DNA of 37,747 bases from Flavobacteriales bacterium CG_4_9_14_3_um_filter_40_17. GTDB lineage: Bacteria > Bacteroidota > Bacteroidia > Flavobacteriales > Flavobacteriaceae. Both the position numbers and the translations under genes were made by a program. The stretch is from contig PFUR01000081.1 of the NCBI GenBank assembly GCA_002790195.1, positions 1 to 37,747 on the forward strand. Reading direction: 5' to 3'. The notes beneath the pieces were generated by a model that saw only the letters and a list, made by a program, of their open reading frames with translations, ran no database searches and was not told where the DNA came from. Of this stretch, positions 8,169 through 16,908 are shown one piece after another; within the stretch, counting starts at the first letter, position 1; the number at the start of each line of letters is the position of its first letter.

Positions 8169-9356
8169 TTATTCTAAGATGGCTGCAACACCGGGCAATG
8201 TTTTACCTTCAAGCATCTCAAGCATTGCGCCACCGCCTGTTGAGACATAACTCATTTGATTTTCTAAACCAAATTGCTTCACGGCAGCAACTGAATCTCC
8301 GCCGCCCACCAACGAGAATGCACCTTTTTTAGTTGCTTCTCCTATGGCTTCACCCAAAGAGATGGTTCCTTTGGAAAAATTTTCCATTTCAAAAACACCA
8401 ACCGGCCCATTCCACAAAATGGTTCTCGATTTGGCAATTACCTCAGAGAATAGTGCCAAAGTTTTCGGGCCTGCATCGAGCCCCTGCCATCCGTCCGGTA
8501 TTTTATCTACATCAAAAATTTGCATTTTGGCATCGTTGCTAAAACTATCTGCGCCCACAACATCGACCGGCAAGTGGATTTGAACCCCTTTGGCTTTGGC
8601 TTTTTTCAGGATTTCGAGAGCCAATTCTTGCTTGTCGTCTTCACAGATGGAATTTCCGATTTTGCCGCCTTGCGCTTTTACAAAAGTGTAAGTCATACCG
8701 CCACCGATAATCAGGTGGTTGACCTTGTCGAGCATGTTTTCGATGATGGTAATCTTGGAAGACACCTTTGAACCACCCAGTATGGCAGTTACAGGTTTTT
8801 CGCCGTCTTTAAATACCTTGTTGATGCTTTCAATCTCTTTGGCCAACAAAAAGCCGAAACATTTTTTGTTTGGGAAAAATTCGGCAACAATGGTCGTCGA
8901 AGCGTGTGCGCGGTGTGCTGTGCCGAACGCATCATTTACATAAATATCTCCCAAGGAGGCCAATTGTTTGGAGAAATTCTTCTCTCCTTTTTCTTCTTCG
9001 GCATAAAAACGGAGGTTTTCAAGCAACAAGATTTCTCCAGGGTGAAGGGCATGAGCCGCGTCTTCCGCAATTTTTCCGATACAATCGGTGGCAAATTTGA
9101 CCCGAACACCCAATATTTCAGAAGTTTTATCAACGATATGACGCAACGAAAACTCGTCCTGCTTTCCTTTTGGCCTGCCTAAGTGGGACATCAGAATAGC
9201 ACATCCGCCATCTTCCAATATTTTGATGATAGTGGGTTTTGCAGCTTCAATGCGGTTGGTGTCGGTTATTTCGAATTGATCGTTGAGCGGAACGTTGAAA
9301 TCTACCCGAATCAGTGCTTTTTGGTTTTTAAAATTGAAATCTTTAACGGTTTTCAT
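8169..9356 (-). CDS. pgk: Phosphoglycerate kinase
   Basis: Glycolytic and gluconeogenic enzyme that interconverts 1,3-bisphosphoglycerate plus ADP with 3-phosphoglycerate plus ATP. The protein has 395 residues, the normal bacterial length. Motifs seen in order are [10 protein letters not shown] (the PGK signature), [36 protein letters not shown], and near the end [13 protein letters not shown] and [18 protein letters not shown] for nucleotide binding. The ATG at 9356 (MKTVKDFNF) matches the family start; an upstream in-frame ATG at 9416 would add 20 residues and overlap the DUF2652 gene. It lies 56 bases after that gene. Identification is certain. Confidence 0.97.
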   Translation of the reverse strand: MKTVKDFNFKNQKALIRVDFNVPLNDQFEITDTNRIEAAKPTIIKILEDGGCAILMSHLGRPKGKQDEFSLRHIVDKTSEILGVRVKFATDCIGKIAEDAAHALHPGEILLLENLRFYAEEEKGEKNFSKQLASLGDIYVNDAFGTAHRAHASTTIVAEFFPNKKCFGFLLAKEIESINKVFKDGEKPVTAILGGSKVSSKITIIENMLDKVNHLIIGGGMTYTFVKAQGGKIGNSICEDDKQELALEILKKAKAKGVQIHLPVDVVGADSFSNDAKMQIFDVDKIPDGWQGLDAGPKTLALFSEVIAKSRTILWNGPVGVFEMENFSKGTISLGEAIGEATKKGAFSLVGGGDSVAAVKQFGLENQMSYVSTGGGAMLEMLEGKTLPGVAAILE

Positions 9357-9412
9357 AGAAATTAAATTAATATTTTTAAGGCTAGTGTTAGATGTTGATG
9401 GTAAATTGCAAC

Positions 9413-10501
9413 TCAAGATTCCAAAACAAAGCCAGATTCGACTAAGTTTTTTATCTCTTTCAGATTTTCCCGGATGGTTTTTTTGAAAACCCTCGTGACT
9501 GCAAATTTAAAAATTTGCCCAAAGATGGTAAAATCTGCATAAACCTCGGCTATCAAACGCGTCTTTTTTTGACCAGCTTCTTCTACTACAAAATAGATGT
9601 GCAGGTTTTTCACTAAGGGGATTTCCTTGATGCGTTCACCATAGACCAACTGTTTAGGTTCGACTTGTTTGTTGATGGTAACGGGCATTAGTTTTTTACC
9701 TCTTCCCACAATACATTGGTGTTGCGTGCCTACCCTGTTCAGCCGGCTTTCATCGTAATCGAGTTGTTTGATGTGCTTGTTCCACAATTTCCGATATTTA
9801 AAATTGCTGAGGACTTCATATAAAGAAAGGCAGTCGGTTTCAATCAATTCTTCATCATAAACCAACTTATGCTTGGGAATATCCAAGGGAATTGCCGGCA
9901 CATAAGGGACTTCTTTCTTCAACTCACCAAGCGGAAGATAGAAATAATCAATTTCGCCAAAATCATAGGTTTCATTTCCCGCGATAGCGGATTTCAAAAA
10001 ATCAAAAGCATCTTGGTGGTTATTTTCAAATGAAAACACACTTTTTGTAAACAAGACATATTCATCAATGGGTATTTTGTTTTTGAGCAACCGATGTGCT
10101 TTGATAACCTCGCTGCCAAAAGGTTTGACAGACTTTTTTACTTTGATGAATTCAACATTGCCATAATGTACGATGAATTTTAAGCTCAGATTTTCGGTCG
10201 ATGAACAGGCTCCGCAATGGCAAACGCGTTCGTATTGATAGCGTTTCAGTTGTTTTTGAAGCCCGATAAACATCACGCGGACTTGTTTAAAAATAAGATC
10301 GAGCGTGGGGATATTATGGGTTTTATAAAGGAACAAGGCATCGCCTTCTATTTCTGCCAACTCCAGTTTGAGGATATTGTTTTCCAGCAAATCTTCCAAC
10401 AATTCAGACATGATGTGTCGGCTGTGATTGATATCGGTATTGTGGACAAACTCCGAAAAACCACTAATGTCCGGAATGAAAAATAAAGCTTTCTGGCTCA
10501 T
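9413..10501 (-). CDS. DUF2652 protein: class III cyclase-like domain fused to SRPBCC domain
   Basis: A 362-residue cytoplasmic protein. The N-terminal domain (about 1-185) opens with [15 protein letters not shown], which matches the start of class III nucleotidyl cyclases. Asp11 and Asp54 (in [10 protein letters not shown]) line up with the two metal-binding aspartates at the right spacing. HYGNV and [12 protein letters not shown] match later cyclase strands, but by eye the transition-state Asn is Ile133 and the purine-selecting Asp is Lys126, while the Arg (Arg137) remains. A VCHCGAC cluster (Cys94, His95, Cys96, Cys99) is inserted. The C-terminal half (about 200-350) looks like an SRPBCC/START-like lipid-binding fold. 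The ATG at 10501 is favoured by the family start. It lies upstream of pgk. Whether it makes a cyclic nucleotide is doubtful. Confidence 0.85.
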   Translation of the reverse strand: MSQKALFFIPDISGFSEFVHNTDINHSRHIMSELLEDLLENNILKLELAEIEGDALFLYKTHNIPTLDLIFKQVRVMFIGLQKQLKRYQYERVCHCGACSSTENLSLKFIVHYGNVEFIKVKKSVKPFGSEVIKAHRLLKNKIPIDEYVLFTKSVFSFENNHQDAFDFLKSAIAGNETYDFGEIDYFYLPLGELKKEVPYVPAIPLDIPKHKLVYDEELIETDCLSLYEVLSNFKYRKLWNKHIKQLDYDESRLNRVGTQHQCIVGRGKKLMPVTINKQVEPKQLVYGERIKEIPLVKNLHIYFVVEEAGQKKTRLIAEVYADFTIFGQIFKFAVTRVFKKTIRENLKEIKNLVESGFVLES

Positions 10502-10525
10502 AAGGCGTTGGCAAAACAATTTTAA

Positions 10526-10533
10526 CAAAGATA
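10526..10533 (-). promoter_or_regulatory. TAnnTTTG -7 box upstream of the DUF2652 gene
   Basis: Minus-strand TATCTTTG lies 24 bases before the ATG at 10501, in a gene-free 89-base spacer after comEC. Its position fits a promoter for the DUF2652-pgk set. Confidence 0.45.
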
Positions 10534-10590
10534 TTCAAATATCGTTTTTGAGTTGGATAAAAGTATGTTAATAAAAAGCATCAACCGTTG

Positions 10591-12645
10591 TCAATGCAAT
10601 CTGAAAAATCCCTTTTCGTAAGTCGAATGAAAGGTTATTTGCTCATTCTTGCAAGTATTTCTCCACAGCGATACCAAATATTTGTAATTAGATCCGTCAG
10701 CGACGATGGTTTTGGGATGCAAAGTTTGAATCAGCCGATTGAGGTTTAGCTTAGGCGATTGAGTCAGGATCACTACATCTGGGTAAAAATCCTGAATTTT
10801 GTATATCCCGGCTTGGCCTATCAACAGAATAGATTGATTCCGAAACCTAAAAACATTGCGAAGCGAATCCATTTCAACCTTTTGGAGATTCATCCCCACT
10901 TGGTAATCAATCAAACTAAGGTTTTGTTCATAAGGTTCTTCCTTAAAAAAACGGACATTCTTTCCCATTACTTCACACAAAAGTGACTTTCTAGATTGGT
11001 GAAAAATGACAAATTCGCTTTGCCGATTTTGTTTATTCGATTTGTAAATATAAATTCCTTGTAGAAGCAAAATACTAATGCCAAAAACGAAAACAACCCG
11101 GAAGTTTCTTTTCAGGATAACGTACAACAAACTTACAATCATCGCAGCATAGCCCAATAGCAGCCAGCCGTCGAAGTGAATCCCGGCAATCAGGAAATCT
11201 TCTTGTTTGGCTACCCAAGCCACAACGCCGTTCATGGAGTTTATCAAAATCTCGTAAAAGTTTTTAATCCACAAGGGTAAATTTCCCAAAAAGGAGGCAA
11301 TCAAAACGAAAATCCCCGTGCCTAATATCAATCCCAAAAACGGGATGATAAATAAGTTGGACAGAAAAAACAAGCCCGGAAACTGATGAAAATAATACAA
11401 ACTCAAAGGCATCACACCCAATTGGGCAGCAGCAGAAACGGTAATCAAATCCCATGCTTTTTGGATTATCCAAATCGGCGGTTTCCACAAAGCATTCAGG
11501 AAAGGATTAAAATAGATAATCGAAATCACCGCCAGATAGCTCAATTGAAAGCCCACTTCAAAAACGAAGTTGGGTTTGAGAAGCACTAAGATAAACATTG
11601 AGATAAAAACCACGTTGATTGTCGAGGTTGTTTGCCGAAAATGCATGGCCAGCGCGATGGCGGTAAACATACAAACCGCACGAACGACGGAAGGTGAAAG
11701 CCCGGCCAAAGCGGCATAAATCCATAGTGAAACGATTGAAATCAACAGCACCAACCATTTTCCGAGACGCAGGCGTTTGAGTGGGGATAAAACACCCAAT
11801 ACCAAAAACAAAATTACACCCACATGCAAGCCCGAAACCGCCAGCAGATGAATGGCTCCGGCGCGGATGTAGTCGTTGTTGACTTCTTCCGAGACATCCT
11901 GCCTTTGCCCGAGCAACAAGGCATTCATCACACCGTAGGTATCCGGAGAAAAATTTTGTTGTTGCAATCTATGTTGAAGTGTTTTCCTCAACTGGACGAT
12001 GGAATAGAAAATGGATTTTTTTTGAAGGCCTGTCGGCAAAAAATGGATTGAATCTGCTCGTGCCTGATAGCGTATGCCTTGATGTTTTAGGTAATTTTGA
12101 TAATCAAATTGAAAAGGATTGCGAGCTGATGATGGTAGTTGAAGTTGCGTCCGCATCACAAAAAGCTGGCCTAATCTGGGTTCAATCGAATCATTTTTCG
12201 GGATAGAGACCAACAATTTTCCAAAGCTTGAAGTGTAATCTATTTTATGAACTTCCATCACATAACGGTTTTCAAAAGCATTGGGTTTCAGCTCTTCCGC
12301 TACTTCTAAAACCAAAGTAGAGAGCGAGTCTAGTTTTACATAGTTTGCGTAATGTGGTTTTTGATTTTTAGGTTGGTGCAATTGATACACCCAAGCACCC
12401 AAAAGCATAAACAAAACCAATGAAAATATACCAAATACGCGGACTAAGGTGACGTTTTCGACATAAACTTTTCGCATCAGTATATTGAGTATAACCAACA
12501 AGAAAAAACAGCCAAAAATAAACACGGACAAAACGGTCAGCGACAAATCGAACCAATCGGACAAGAAAATCCCAGCAACCAAAGCAAGTGTCAAACCCGC
12601 CAAGGCTTCATTCGGATATTTTATGTATGAATGTGGGGCAAGCAT
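10591..12645 (-). CDS. comEC: ComEC/Rec2 family DNA-uptake channel protein
   Basis: Polytopic inner-membrane protein of 684 residues, related to the channel that passes single-stranded DNA into the cytoplasm in transformation. Two or three N-terminal helices come first, then a soluble OB-like (DUF4131) segment at about 100-205, then the Competence domain with its diagnostic AVSGLHVG at about 269-276 and many helices up to about 525. The final 150 residues correspond to the usual metallo-beta-lactamase-like domain but no HxHxDH zinc motif is present; the segment VVILTQSPKLNL is where such domains normally carry metal ligands. This reduced domain appears to be common in the phylum. It starts 15 bases after the hydroxyacid dehydrogenase stop, so the two form an operon. 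Confidence 0.92.
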   Translation of the reverse strand: MLAPHSYIKYPNEALAGLTLALVAGIFLSDWFDLSLTVLSVFIFGCFFLLVILNILMRKVYVENVTLVRVFGIFSLVLFMLLGAWVYQLHQPKNQKPHYANYVKLDSLSTLVLEVAEELKPNAFENRYVMEVHKIDYTSSFGKLLVSIPKNDSIEPRLGQLFVMRTQLQLPSSARNPFQFDYQNYLKHQGIRYQARADSIHFLPTGLQKKSIFYSIVQLRKTLQHRLQQQNFSPDTYGVMNALLLGQRQDVSEEVNNDYIRAGAIHLLAVSGLHVGVILFLVLGVLSPLKRLRLGKWLVLLISIVSLWIYAALAGLSPSVVRAVCMFTAIALAMHFRQTTSTINVVFISMFILVLLKPNFVFEVGFQLSYLAVISIIYFNPFLNALWKPPIWIIQKAWDLITVSAAAQLGVMPLSLYYFHQFPGLFFLSNLFIIPFLGLILGTGIFVLIASFLGNLPLWIKNFYEILINSMNGVVAWVAKQEDFLIAGIHFDGWLLLGYAAMIVSLLYVILKRNFRVVFVFGISILLLQGIYIYKSNKQNRQSEFVIFHQSRKSLLCEVMGKNVRFFKEEPYEQNLSLIDYQVGMNLQKVEMDSLRNVFRFRNQSILLIGQAGIYKIQDFYPDVVILTQSPKLNLNRLIQTLHPKTIVADGSNYKYLVSLWRNTCKNEQITFHSTYEKGFFRLH

Positions 12646-12660
12646 TCAGCTTAATTTTTT

Positions 12661-13602
12661 TTAAAATGGATACATTTTTCTGATTTTATCAACGATGGTT
12701 TGAGCTAATTTTTGATGAGATTCCTCCGTCCAGCCTGCAACGTGTGGTGTAAGCAACACATTTTTTGCCTGAATCAAATACTGAAGCGATTCCGAAAGTT
12801 CGCATTCATTAAACAGATTTTCAAAGGATGATTTTTCATATTCGAGTACATCCAGAGCCGCACCGCGAATCTTCCCATTTTGCAAAGCGGCAACCAAATC
12901 TGTCGTTACCACGCTTTTCCCGCGGGCGGTGTTGATAAACCAAAACGGGTTTTTAAATGATGAAATCCATTTTTTATTCACCATACATTGTGTTTCGGGG
13001 GTTTGCGGAATATGCAAACTCACTATGGTCGCCTTCGATTTCAATTTCGCTAAACCGACTTGATTCGCATTTTCATCGCCTACATTCGGCTGGATGTCGT
13101 GGCACAAAACCCTCACGTCAAAACCGCGGAGTTTTTTAGCAAATGCCTTGCCCGTATTGCCATAACCGATGATTCCAACGGTTTGCCCATCAAGCTCTAC
13201 TCCGCGATTTTCTTCCCGTAACCATTTCCCGTCGCGGACTTCACGGTCTGCCGTATGCATTTTGTTGAGCAGCGCGAGCAACATTCCCAAGGCGTGTTCG
13301 CCCACCGCGTTCCGATTGCCTTCCGGGGCAGCGATGAGCTGAATGTTTCTTTCTTTGGCGGCTTGAATATCTATGTTTTCCAAACCGGCACCCACTCGCC
13401 CGATGAATTTGAGGTTTTTGGCTGCTTCGATAAATGTCCGGTCAATCGGGAAACGACTGCGGATGATGATGCCGTCGTAACCGGATATGATTTTTTCAAT
13501 TTGTTGTTTGGTGCTATTGTAGTCTTTGTGGTTTTCGAAACCCAAAGTGGAAAGTTGTTCAATCAAAAGGGGGTGGTTGGTGTCGAGGTGAAGAATTTTC
13601 AT
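12661..13602 (-). CDS. D-isomer-specific 2-hydroxyacid dehydrogenase (SerA-like)
   Basis: NAD-dependent oxidoreductase of 313 residues. The nucleotide site is GYGNTG at 146-151 (Gly146, Gly148, Gly151). The catalytic triad of the family is visible as Arg227 (NTARGKS), Glu254 (DVLEYE) and His287 (TPHVAGW). GRVGAGLENID and EHALGMLLAL are typical of phosphoglycerate dehydrogenase-like members. No C-terminal ACT domain is present, so the enzyme resembles the short SerA forms or a general hydroxyacid dehydrogenase; the substrate could be 3-phosphoglycerate, but nothing nearby proves it. The ATG at 13602 is preferred over an upstream in-frame start at 13635. It is the first gene of a pair with comEC. 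Confidence 0.9.
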   Translation of the reverse strand: MKILHLDTNHPLLIEQLSTLGFENHKDYNSTKQQIEKIISGYDGIIIRSRFPIDRTFIEAAKNLKFIGRVGAGLENIDIQAAKERNIQLIAAPEGNRNAVGEHALGMLLALLNKMHTADREVRDGKWLREENRGVELDGQTVGIIGYGNTGKAFAKKLRGFDVRVLCHDIQPNVGDENANQVGLAKLKSKATIVSLHIPQTPETQCMVNKKWISSFKNPFWFINTARGKSVVTTDLVAALQNGKIRGAALDVLEYEKSSFENLFNECELSESLQYLIQAKNVLLTPHVAGWTEESHQKLAQTIVDKIRKMYPF

Positions 13603-13622
13603 AAAAAATGGAAAATGATAAA

Positions 13623-13630
13623 CAAATATA
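13623..13630 (-). promoter_or_regulatory. TAnnTTTG -7 box upstream of the hydroxyacid dehydrogenase
   Basis: Minus-strand TATATTTG lies 20 bases before the ATG at 13602 and downstream of the terminator hairpin that closes the isoprenoid cluster. Confidence 0.45.
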
Positions 13631-13677
13631 ATCAATCAGAAGGAGACCTCACACCGCTGAGTTTCGGAATTAAAAAC

Positions 13678-13724
13678 AAACCTCACAGGTTTTTTTCCCG
13701 ATGGCTATCCGGGCTGTGAGGCTT
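13678..13724 (-). terminator. Long hairpin terminator after the UbiA gene, containing a dispersed repeat
   Basis: The plus-strand arm AAACCTCACAGG (13678-13689) pairs with CTGTGAGGCTT (13714-13724). The enclosed loop has its own near-palindrome, CCCGATGGCTATCCGGG. Read on the minus strand the stem is followed by TTTGTTTTT. It separates the isoprenoid cluster from the dehydrogenase gene. The same AAACCTCAnAGG arm recurs at 20005-20039. Confidence 0.65.
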
Positions 13725-13728
13725 GAGT

Positions 13729-14634
13729 TTAAAAAATCTTGCGAAGCAACAAATCCACGTCAATCAGTAGAATGCTGAAAACACCCGAAACGATGATTAT
13801 TTTCAACAGATTGTGTAGCAATACATAGTGTATTTTTGATTTTGATTTCCACAGAAAAACCAACAGCAAAACGAGTATCGCCACACAGCCGTAGTAATAC
13901 AGATACATATATCCGATTGGGAATCGGTTGACGAGAATGAAGATTACGACAATCGTAACCAAAGATAAAATACTGAAGGCGGCTTTAGATATTTGTTCGC
14001 CGTAAACCACCGGTATTGTCCGATAATTTTTCACCAAATCGCCTTTGAGATTTTCGAGGTCTTTGGTTAGTTCGCGCATCAACAGAAATAAAAAAAGTAC
14101 CGTAGCATGGGCGAAAATAACCTCTTGAAAATTTTTATAATAGACAAACACCGCGAAAAAAGGTGTGATAGTCAAAAATGCAGAAACGAGGTTTCCAATT
14201 AACGTCAATTTCTTTAATCGAACGGAATAAATCCAAATCCCAAAGATATAAGCACCAAAGAAAACAGCGGCTCGAAAGGAAACTAAAACAGCTACAAAAA
14301 CGGCTAAAAAATTGAGTGAAAAATAAGTGAGCAGCCGGCTTCGTTGACTGATGAGCCTTTCCCAAGCGGTGCGGTGCGGACGGTTAATCAAATCTTTTTC
14401 GGCATCATAAAAACTGTTGATGATGTAGCCCGAAGCGATGCACAGAGAGGAGGCTACTACCAAAAGGAAAAGTTTCGGATCAAACAAGACTTGCCGGACA
14501 GATAAATCGGGTGAAAAAATATAAATTGCGGCTAAGTATTGTGCCAAAGCCAAAACCATGACATTATAGCCCCTGACGACCGCAAACAAACCGAAGATTT
14601 TCAGAAGTAACAGTTTGTTTTTTCGAGAAAGCAT
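13729..14634 (-). CDS. UbiA family prenyltransferase
   Basis: Polytopic inner-membrane protein of 301 residues with about eight or nine helices. The first magnesium-diphosphate motif is intact as NSFYDAEKD (Asn73, Asp77, Asp81), and the second is RELTKDLENLKGD. NRPHRT after the first motif is typical of the group. UbiA enzymes attach an isoprenoid chain to an aromatic ring or to a glycerol lipid. In Flavobacteriia this type is commonly annotated as geranylgeranylglycerol-phosphate geranylgeranyltransferase-like, by resemblance to archaeal lipid enzymes; a quinone role is not excluded. It starts six bases after the stop of the mevalonate-kinase-like gene, so it probably draws on that pathway. 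The exact acceptor is unknown. Confidence 0.88.
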   Translation of the reverse strand: MLSRKNKLLLLKIFGLFAVVRGYNVMVLALAQYLAAIYIFSPDLSVRQVLFDPKLFLLVVASSLCIASGYIINSFYDAEKDLINRPHRTAWERLISQRSRLLTYFSLNFLAVFVAVLVSFRAAVFFGAYIFGIWIYSVRLKKLTLIGNLVSAFLTITPFFAVFVYYKNFQEVIFAHATVLFLFLLMRELTKDLENLKGDLVKNYRTIPVVYGEQISKAAFSILSLVTIVVIFILVNRFPIGYMYLYYYGCVAILVLLLVFLWKSKSKIHYVLLHNLLKIIIVSGVFSILLIDVDLLLRKIF

Positions 14635-14640
14635 GAGGCA

Positions 14641-15579
14641 TTAAAAGTTGTAAACTACTTCCAAATGATAGTTTTTGAGTGCTTGTTTTGCGCGCGCTAA
14701 GTCCTCTGTAAAACCTAAGATATAGCCACCACCTCCCGACCCACAGAGTTTGAGGTAGTAGGCATTGGTTTCGATTCCTTGTTTCCAAAGTTGGTGAAAC
14801 TGATTGGGAATCATGGGTTTGAAATTGTCCAACACCACTTTTGACAGCTTTTTGATGTTACCAAACAGCGATTTGACGTCTGCTTTGAGGAAATCATCCA
14901 CACAGGCATTGGTGTAATGGACAAATTCTTTTTGAAGCATCTCGTTAAACGCGTCTTCTTTGCTATTTTCCATAAAAATCTGCACCATCGGAGCGGTTTC
15001 ACCCACAATGCCCGAATCCAACAAAAACACGGCTCCCTTGCCTTCTTTCTTTTGTGAAGGAATGCCAGTAGGCTCAATGTTGTCTTTGGAATTGATCAGT
15101 ATAGGCAGGCTTAGGTAACTGTTGAGCGGATCGAGGCCAGAACTTTTTCCGTGAAAAAAAGATTCCATCTCTGAAAAAATTTGTTTCAGGCGGAGCAGTT
15201 TCTCACGAGTAAGGTTTTCTAACACCGTGATTTTATCAAAAGCGTAACGGTCATATATCGCGGCGACCAAAGCACCCGAACTCCCAACGCCATATCCTTG
15301 CGGAATACTAGAATCGAAATACATACCTTCGTCCAAATCTTTTCGCAGCGCATCTAAATTGAACCGAACCATATCGGGTAGTGCGGCTTGCAGACCAGCC
15401 AAATAATGATAAAACTTCAGCAAACCTTCGGATGATTTTCTGGCAGCTTCCGATTTATTTTTACTTTTTTTTAAGGCACCTTTGTAAAAATTATAGGGAA
15501 TGGACAAACCTTTCGAATCTTTGATGATACCATACTCGCCAAAAAGCAAAATTTTTGAGTAAAACAAAGGGCCTTTCAT
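14641..15579 (-). CDS. Mevalonate kinase-like GHMP kinase
   Basis: A 312-residue soluble kinase of the GHMP superfamily. The ATP-binding signature PQGYGVGSSGALVAA is at about 93-107, and HGKSSGLDPLNSY carries the second conserved region with the catalytic Asp. The C-terminal LCGSGGGGYILGF loop is the third GHMP motif. Position between diphosphomevalonate decarboxylase and a prenyltransferase supports phosphorylation of mevalonate in isoprenoid synthesis. The N-terminal KILLFGEYGI is a variant of the usual GEHAVVYG of mevalonate kinases, and a phosphomevalonate kinase role cannot be excluded from sequence alone. Length is normal and all three motifs are intact. Confidence 0.87.
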   Translation of the reverse strand: MKGPLFYSKILLFGEYGIIKDSKGLSIPYNFYKGALKKSKNKSEAARKSSEGLLKFYHYLAGLQAALPDMVRFNLDALRKDLDEGMYFDSSIPQGYGVGSSGALVAAIYDRYAFDKITVLENLTREKLLRLKQIFSEMESFFHGKSSGLDPLNSYLSLPILINSKDNIEPTGIPSQKKEGKGAVFLLDSGIVGETAPMVQIFMENSKEDAFNEMLQKEFVHYTNACVDDFLKADVKSLFGNIKKLSKVVLDNFKPMIPNQFHQLWKQGIETNAYYLKLCGSGGGGYILGFTEDLARAKQALKNYHLEVVYNF

Positions 15580-15601
15580 AAATTATTTTTTAAGTCACAA
15601 T

Positions 15602-15609
15602 CAAAAGTA
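15602..15609 (-). promoter_or_regulatory. TAnnTTTG -7 box upstream of the mevalonate kinase-like gene
   Basis: Minus-strand TACTTTTG lies 22 bases before the ATG at 15579, inside the 58-base spacer after mvaD. It could supply an internal promoter. Confidence 0.35.
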
Positions 15610-15637
15610 ACAAATTCATTCTTAATAAAATGCAAAA

Positions 15638-16723
15638 TTATAACAATTTTGCCCCGCTTCCAACCTCATCATCTATAAAAGCATTGTTTCTGCAAAAAAT
15701 CAACAATTCTTTTTGGATAAAATCCATGACTGATTTCTTGTTTGCCTTTGGGTAAAGCATATGTACATTGGCTCCGGCATCGAGCGTGAAGCAAAGCGGC
15801 ACAGTAGATTGTTTTCTAAAAGCCCATACTTTTTCAATGACTTGAAGCGTTTCGGGTTTCATCAAAATAAAATAGGGTTGCGATGTCATCATCATAGCGT
15901 GTAAAGTCAGTGCTTCGCTTTCGGTTATTTTGATAAATTGATCTAAATCGCCGGTTTCCATGGCGATAAGCAATTTGAGTAGATTTTCATTTGCTTGAGT
16001 GAACCGTTTTTCGGCAAACGGATGCCCTTGCATCAATTGATGGCCTTGCGAACTCGAAACGGTTTTTTCACCAATGTCTATCAGTAAAATGGTGTCTTGA
16101 TAATCTAAAAAAACGGGATGAATTTCTATTTCGGGTTTGACACCAAACAAGTCTGAACTCTCTTTAATATACGCGTGTTTCCCCCAAACAACCAAAGGGC
16201 CTTCGATGCTTCGACAAGCACTTCCCGAACCCAAACGTGCCAGAAAGGAGGCTTTTTGATTCAAAAAAGATTCGGATAATTGGGGGTTGAGCTTTTTCTC
16301 CAACTGCATCAAGCCAAAAGCCAAAGCACCCATGCCACTCGCAGAGGAAGCAATGCCTGAACTGTGCGGAAAGGTATTGTGGGTGTGAATCTCGAAATGG
16401 TAGTGTTTGACAAACGGCACATAGGCCTCGGCCAACTCAAAAAACTTCTGAATTTTCGGTTTAAAAGCTTCATTGGGGTTGCCTTCAAAAATCAAATCGA
16501 AAGAAACTTTGGGCGAAGGATTCTCGATAAATCTGTAATAGAGCGTGGTGACTGTTTTGGAATGTCTGAGCGTAAAACTCACAGACGGATTGGCGGGAAT
16601 TTGTACATCGGTTTTTCCCCAATATTTCACCAACGCGATGTTGCTCGGAGCCTCGCAATTGATCACGCCCGAATCGGCGTTTGTTGGAGAATCGGCAGCT
16701 ATAAAATCTTCAGCTTGCATCAT
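15638..16723 (-). CDS. mvaD: Diphosphomevalonate decarboxylase
   Basis: Cytoplasmic GHMP-fold enzyme that converts mevalonate diphosphate to isopentenyl diphosphate with ATP, the last step of the mevalonate pathway. The substrate-site segment SNIALVKYWGK is at about 26-36, the ATP loop PHSSGIASSASGMGAL follows the HTHNTF segment, and LGSGSACRS is the third diagnostic motif. Length is about 361 residues. Two adjacent ATG codons (16723 and 16720) fit the family start; a TTG at 16789 would add an unlike extension. It heads a cluster with the mevalonate-kinase-like gene and a UbiA prenyltransferase. The pathway is the non-MEP route usual in Flavobacteriia. Confidence 0.95.
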   Translation of the reverse strand: MMQAEDFIAADSPTNADSGVINCEAPSNIALVKYWGKTDVQIPANPSVSFTLRHSKTVTTLYYRFIENPSPKVSFDLIFEGNPNEAFKPKIQKFFELAEAYVPFVKHYHFEIHTHNTFPHSSGIASSASGMGALAFGLMQLEKKLNPQLSESFLNQKASFLARLGSGSACRSIEGPLVVWGKHAYIKESSDLFGVKPEIEIHPVFLDYQDTILLIDIGEKTVSSSQGHQLMQGHPFAEKRFTQANENLLKLLIAMETGDLDQFIKITESEALTLHAMMMTSQPYFILMKPETLQVIEKVWAFRKQSTVPLCFTLDAGANVHMLYPKANKKSVMDFIQKELLIFCRNNAFIDDEVGSGAKLL

Positions 16724-16740
16724 GCGTGAAAGTTTTCGGG

Positions 16741-16748
16741 CAAAGATA
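16741..16748 (-). promoter_or_regulatory. TAnnTTTG -7 box upstream of mvaD
   Basis: Minus-strand TATCTTTG lies 17 bases before the ATG at 16723. It supports that start over the upstream TTG, which would lie ahead of the promoter. Confidence 0.5.
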
Positions 16749-16908
16749 GGGGATTGGGGCGGAAAACTCCGTTTAATTTTGATAAGCAATTCGTACCATT
16801 AATTTAGAAACAGATGCAGTTTTTGATGAATAAACCCTCTACAATACCTAAACAAGTTTAGGCCGCCGATAAAGGTGGAAAATGTAAAAAATGAATAGTT
16901 TCATAAAA

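Noticed and set aside
13255-13719. Plus-strand open frame of 154 codons antisense to the hydroxyacid dehydrogenase
   Set aside because: It lies over a well-supported dehydrogenase and runs into the terminator hairpin at 13678; no domain is recognisable.
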